Assembly (NCBI RefSeq): GCF_021209385.1
Contig: NZ_JAJOIL010000037.1
Span: 1 to 64,000 of the forward strand
Reading direction: 5' to 3'
Origin: Seleniivibrio sp.
GTDB lineage: Bacteria; Chrysiogenota; Deferribacteres; Deferribacterales; Geovibrionaceae
Length of the DNA stretch: 64,000 nt
Shown: positions 60,426 through 64,000 of the stretch, piece by piece
How the letters are laid out: every line of letters begins with the position of its first letter
How positions within the stretch are numbered: position 1 is the stretch's first letter
The notes under the pieces: model-generated
Told to the model about the DNA's origin: nothing
Databases searched by the model: none
The model's input: the letters and a program-made list of their open reading frames with translations, nothing else
Translations under genes and position numbers: made by a program

Positions 60426-62389
60426 ATGAGTATTAAAGTAAAATTGATTCTGTCCTATCTCCTTGTGTCTGCTTTTATTGTTATCCTGTCTCTCTCCTTC
60501 ATCTCTTCCAGCAGCAAAGTGAACGGGTTCATCAGCTCAAACCTGAACACTATTCTTGCTGATAAGGAAGCGTCCGGAACTATCAACAATGAATTCAAGA
60601 ATGTTGTAATCGCGCTGAAAAGTGCCATAAACACAACTGACATCAAAGAGATAGAACGTTATGAACAGCAAAACACGAAAAGTTTTGAAAACATTGACAA
60701 AGCTGTCGATCTTGTTAAAGATTCCGAAGGACTCGACAGGATGGGGCATGAGTTTAAAGCTAAATCCGATGAATTTCTCAAAACTAAAAAGGAATATATC
60801 AAAGTTCACGATGAAATGATGCTTCTTTTCGACGATATGGACTCCATTTTCCGCAAGCAGAAGGGTCTTATTACCGTAAGCATGAACGAGCTGAAAAAAT
60901 CCGGCGGAAACACTGCATATCTTGAAAGAATGATGGAGGAGCCGCTTGAGATAAAGGTTTACATCTCAGAGCTTATGACATCAAAGGACGATGTTGACGT
61001 TGAGGAGGGAATATATTCCCTGCGCGGGTTCAATAATAACCTTGTAAAAAGAACCAATACTATGTCCGCCTCCACGGGCAATGCGTTCGTTAAGGACAGG
61101 ATGAAACTGCTTATTGGCGCAACAAAGGAGATGGACGAAGCTGCAGGCAGGATGCAGGAGATACGGATTAAAGCTCTGCATCTTGAACAGAGCCTTTTCA
61201 GCCAGATAACGGAGCTTGAAAAGACGGTATCCGCCACAGAAACCATGCTGAACACAGTTGAATCCGCTGCGAAAAATCAGATGGACAGCGGTATCAAAGA
61301 AGTATCTGCGATATCAAGCCGCGTAACCAGCACAACGTTCATCATGCTCGGCGTGATACTCGTACTTGCGGTACTCGTGGGTCTGTTCTCCGCTACAAAG
61401 ATAACAACCCCTCTGGTGAGCATCATGAAAGTGGCGGACTGCATTAAAAAAGGCGATCTTACCTGCCCTGACATAAATAAAACTTCTAAGGACGAGTTCG
61501 GCGATCTCACTGATTCCATAAACGGGATGAAGTGTAATCTTTACGAACTTGTCCATAACATAAAAGACAGTACCGACTATCTGAACACCACCAGCGACCA
61601 GACCGTAACGCTTATGGCGCAGATGAACGACAACCTGAACAACACAAGTATTGAAATGTCGGCTGTGGCATCCGCCGCAGAAGAGCTCTCTTCATCTACT
61701 TCCAATATCATAGAGAGCGTACAGAACGGCATAGGCGAAGTGCATAACGCAAGAAACAAAGTTCTGGAGGGCAACTCCAGACTGATACAATCCATAGATC
61801 AGGTGAACAACGTTGCAGCAGGACTTACGGCAGTGTCGGAGAATCTCAGCGACCTGAAAACAGCCAGCCAGCAGATAACCAACATTGTCAGCATCATAGT
61901 GGACATAGCCGAGCAGACGAACATGCTTGCGCTTAACGCCGCTATTGAGGCAGCGAGGCGGGTGAAGCCGGCAGAGGATTCGCCGTTGTCGCGGATGAAG
62001 TGCGCAAACTGGCGGAAAAAACCAGCACCTCCACTCAGGAAATATCCGGCATGGTGGGCTCCATTCAGAAAAACGTCACAGACGTTGTGACGAAGATAAA
62101 CACTGGAATTGAGGACGTTAATAACAGTTCAGAGGCAATAAATACTGTGGGAGAAGGCTTTGAAGAGGTCGTAAGCCAGATGCAGAAAGCGGCGGCAAGC
62201 GTGGAACCTATCCTGACCATAATTGAACAGCAGTCCAACGCTATAAATAATATTACCTCAACAGTGACAAATGTTAGTATTGCATCAGCCGATAATAAGG
62301 TTATAGTAGATGAGGTCAGTCAGTTCTCAAACAAAATAGGCGAACTGGCACACCAGCTCAAGGAGAATACGGCTCAGTTCAAGGTGTAG
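60426..62389 (+). pseudogene. Methyl-accepting chemotaxis protein, frameshifted in the signalling tip
   Basis: Frame 1 (from 60426) encodes TM1 (about 8-28), a helical periplasmic sensor of about 270 residues, TM2 (about 298-320), HAMP and the first signalling helix to the tip, NMLALNAAIEAAR, then breaks. The conserved continuation AGEAGRGFAVVADEVRKLAEKT occurs in another frame, which stays open to 62389 and contains the second signalling helix (TQEISGMVGSIQKNV). Adding one G at about 61957 (AGG-CGGG to AGG-GCGGG) restores an uninterrupted receptor of about 654 aa. The track shows the two pieces as 60426-62090 and 62000-62389. Either a real inactivation or a sequence error. Confidence 0.9.
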
Positions 62390-62391
62390 AT

Positions 62392-63171
62392 TTGAATAGT
62401 GAATTATTACAGATCAATAACTTAACCAAACAATACAGAGCCTTTGAGGGAATCTTCAAAGGCTCTTCTACTATCATAAAGGCTGTGGACAATATCAGCC
62501 TTTCCGTAACAAAAGGGCGCTCGCTGGGCATAGTGGGCGAATCAGGCAGCGGAAAGACAACTCTGGCAAAGATAGTGACCGGAATAATCAAACAGGACGT
62601 CGGCGAAGTGCTTTATAAGGGAAGAGATATACACGCCCTCGGAAAAGACTACGCAGAGTACCGCAGAAACGTTCAGATGGTATTTCAGGATCCATATCTG
62701 AGTCTTAACCCAAAGCTGACCATCTTTTCATCCATGAAGGATGCCATAATAAAATACTCAGGCAAACAGGACGTGCGTAAAACATGTGAGAACTATCTCT
62801 CAATGGTGGGTCTGGACAGCGAATATCTGGACAGATACCCCCACGAATTTTCCGGCGGACAGCGCCAGAGGCTCTCCATAGCGCGTGCGCTCTCGCTCAA
62901 TCCTGAAATAATCGTAGCTGACGAACCCGTAAGCTCCCTTGACGTATCAGTTCAGTCGCAGATTCTGAACCTGATGAAAAAATTAAAACTTGAAAATAAC
63001 CTGACGTTTATTTTAATATCACATGACCTTGCCGTGGTCTCCTTTCTCTGCGACGACATACTGGTCATGAATAAAGGACAGGCAGTGGAATACGGGACAG
63101 CTCAGGAAGTTCTTGAGAACCCGAAACAGGAATATACAAAGCGGCTCATTGCCGCCAGCAAGGGTGAATAA
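62392..63171 (+). CDS. Dipeptide/oligopeptide ABC transporter ATPase, DppF-like
   Basis: A 259-aa ATPase: Walker [16 protein letters not shown]-loop [11 protein letters not shown], signature [15 protein letters not shown], Walker [13 protein letters not shown] and H-loop [13 protein letters not shown]. The segment [19 protein letters not shown] near the start is typical of DppF/OppF. It lacks the C-terminal oligo_HPY extension. It begins with TTG two bases after the MCP and is coupled to cysS (TAATG). Its natural partner DppD is at 38431; no permease is near either. Confidence 0.88.
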   Translation: MNSELLQINNLTKQYRAFEGIFKGSSTIIKAVDNISLSVTKGRSLGIVGESGSGKTTLAKIVTGIIKQDVGEVLYKGRDIHALGKDYAEYRRNVQMVFQDPYLSLNPKLTIFSSMKDAIIKYSGKQDVRKTCENYLSMVGLDSEYLDRYPHEFSGGQRQRLSIARALSLNPEIIVADEPVSSLDVSVQSQILNLMKKLKLENNLTFILISHDLAVVSFLCDDILVMNKGQAVEYGTAQEVLENPKQEYTKRLIAASKGE

Positions 63172-64000
63172 TGCTGACCGTTTACAACACGCTCACAGGA
63201 CAGAAAGAAGTTTTTAAATCCATTGAAGATAAAAAAGTTAAGATGTACGTCTGCGGGGTTACCGTCTACGACTTCTGTCACATAGGACATGCCAGAAGCT
63301 CCACCGTTTTCGACGTCATCCGCAGATACCTCCTCCATAAAGGCTACGAAGTTACTTTTGTTAAGAACTTCACTGACATAGACGACAAGATAATCAAAAG
63401 AAGCAACGAACAGAACATCCTCTGGACGGAGCTTACCGACAGATTCATAAAAGAACACGATGCCGATATGGATGCGCTGAACATCATGCGCCCCGACTTC
63501 ACACCGAAAGCAACAGACTACATCGGCAAAATGATAGAGATGTGTGAAACTCTTATCGCAAAGGGTTTTGCATACGAGTCAAACGGCGACATCTACTACC
63601 GCGTGCAGAAGTTTGAGGATTACGGCAAACTCTCACACCGCAAGCTGGACGACATGATGGCGGGCGCTCGCATAGAGGTCAATGATAACAAGGAAAACCC
63701 GTTCGACTTCGTTCTCTGGAAGGCTTCAAAACCCGGCGAACCCAGCTGGAAAAGTCCTTGGGGACCCGGACGCCCCGGATGGCACATTGAATGCAGCGTA
63801 ATGAGCGAGGATATCCTCGGTCTGCCTTTCGATATACACGGCGGAGGACGCGACCTTGTATTTCCCCACCACGAAAACGAAATAGCACAGTCTGAGGCAG
63901 CCTGCGGATGCGAGTTCTCAAAATACTGGATACACAACGGGTTCGTAAACGTTAATCAGGAGAAGATGTCCAAATCTCTGGGTAACTTCTTCACAATCAG
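63171..64000 (+). CDS. cysS: Cysteinyl-tRNA synthetase (3' end outside window)
   Basis: Absent from the ORF track because no stop is reached. The first 276 residues are visible: [15 protein letters not shown], zinc ligand and HIGH region [64 protein letters not shown], and KMSKS in [15 protein letters not shown] just before the edge. All match bacterial CysRS. The ATG overlaps the preceding stop as TAATG. Confidence 0.97.
   Translation, partial: MLTVYNTLTGQKEVFKSIEDKKVKMYVCGVTVYDFCHIGHARSSTVFDVIRRYLLHKGYEVTFVKNFTDIDDKIIKRSNEQNILWTELTDRFIKEHDADMDALNIMRPDFTPKATDYIGKMIEMCETLIAKGFAYESNGDIYYRVQKFEDYGKLSHRKLDDMMAGARIEVNDNKENPFDFVLWKASKPGEPSWKSPWGPGRPGWHIECSVMSEDILGLPFDIHGGGRDLVFPHHENEIAQSEAACGCEFSKYWIHNGFVNVNQEKMSKSLGNFFTI

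Overview
The window reads as a continuous piece of a bacterial chromosome of moderate GC, densely coded on both strands, with no rRNA, insertion sequence, prophage or CRISPR array. LspA, Hfq, a periplasmic DsbA-like oxidase, an MCP and a multiheme c-type cytochrome point to a motile or chemotactic Gram-negative, probably anaerobic organism. The gene set and repeat types would fit Deferribacterota, but that is an inference; no rRNA is present to settle it.

Layout. 1-3106: a cassette of at least two collagen-like glycine-rich proteins (the first cut by the window edge), an unrecognised 358-aa protein and a squalene-cyclase-like toroid protein; then a patatin phospholipase with its own promoter. 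4313-8952: a methyltransferase, a membrane protein fused to a THEP1-like NTPase, a QueG-like Fe-S protein and an MFS exporter. 9457-19644: a signalling region with a hybrid histidine kinase, two tandem EAL proteins and a PAS-GGDEF-EAL protein, enclosing cardiolipin synthase and a radical SAM gene. 19707-28072: a tight housekeeping operon (UPF0434/Trm112-like, nnr, tsaE, two small genes, valS, nadC, a cysteine-less thioredoxin-fold protein, trxB-like, rsmI). 28043-31370: a PH-like membrane protein and a 941-aa TPR lipoprotein. 31576-32345: an AT-rich, split AbiC-like gene. 32338-38353, minus strand: rnhA, zinc-ribbon protein, Nif3-like protein, a tRNA with CAT anticodon, rpoD and dnaG. 38431-43764: an orphan DppD-like ATPase, MATE exporter, DnaQ-like exonuclease, SspB-like ClpXP adaptor and a secreted transglutaminase-like protein. 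43893-50613, minus strand: accA-mutL-miaA-hfq-DUF4416-ftsB-like-xseA-greA. 50869-59309: DsbA-like oxidase, then ileS-lspA-purH and purD-purE-tsaC. 59395-64000: triheme cytochrome, small membrane protein, MCP, DppF-like ATPase and the start of cysS.

Most of the window is core metabolism and information processing. The least explained part is the glycine-rich protein/toroid cassette at the left edge. Other points of interest: three genes broken by single-base frame changes (tsaC at a C7 run, the MCP in its signalling tip, the AbiC-like gene); four genes whose promoter -10 box lies exactly six bases before the ATG, implying leaderless mRNAs; a long structured intergenic region before the hybrid kinase; and three families of interspersed palindromic repeats.

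Two genes are missing from the supplied ORF track because they run off the window: the partial glycine-rich gene at 2-325 and cysS from 63171. Several starts were moved from the track position on the basis of ribosome-binding sites, overlaps or family N-termini.
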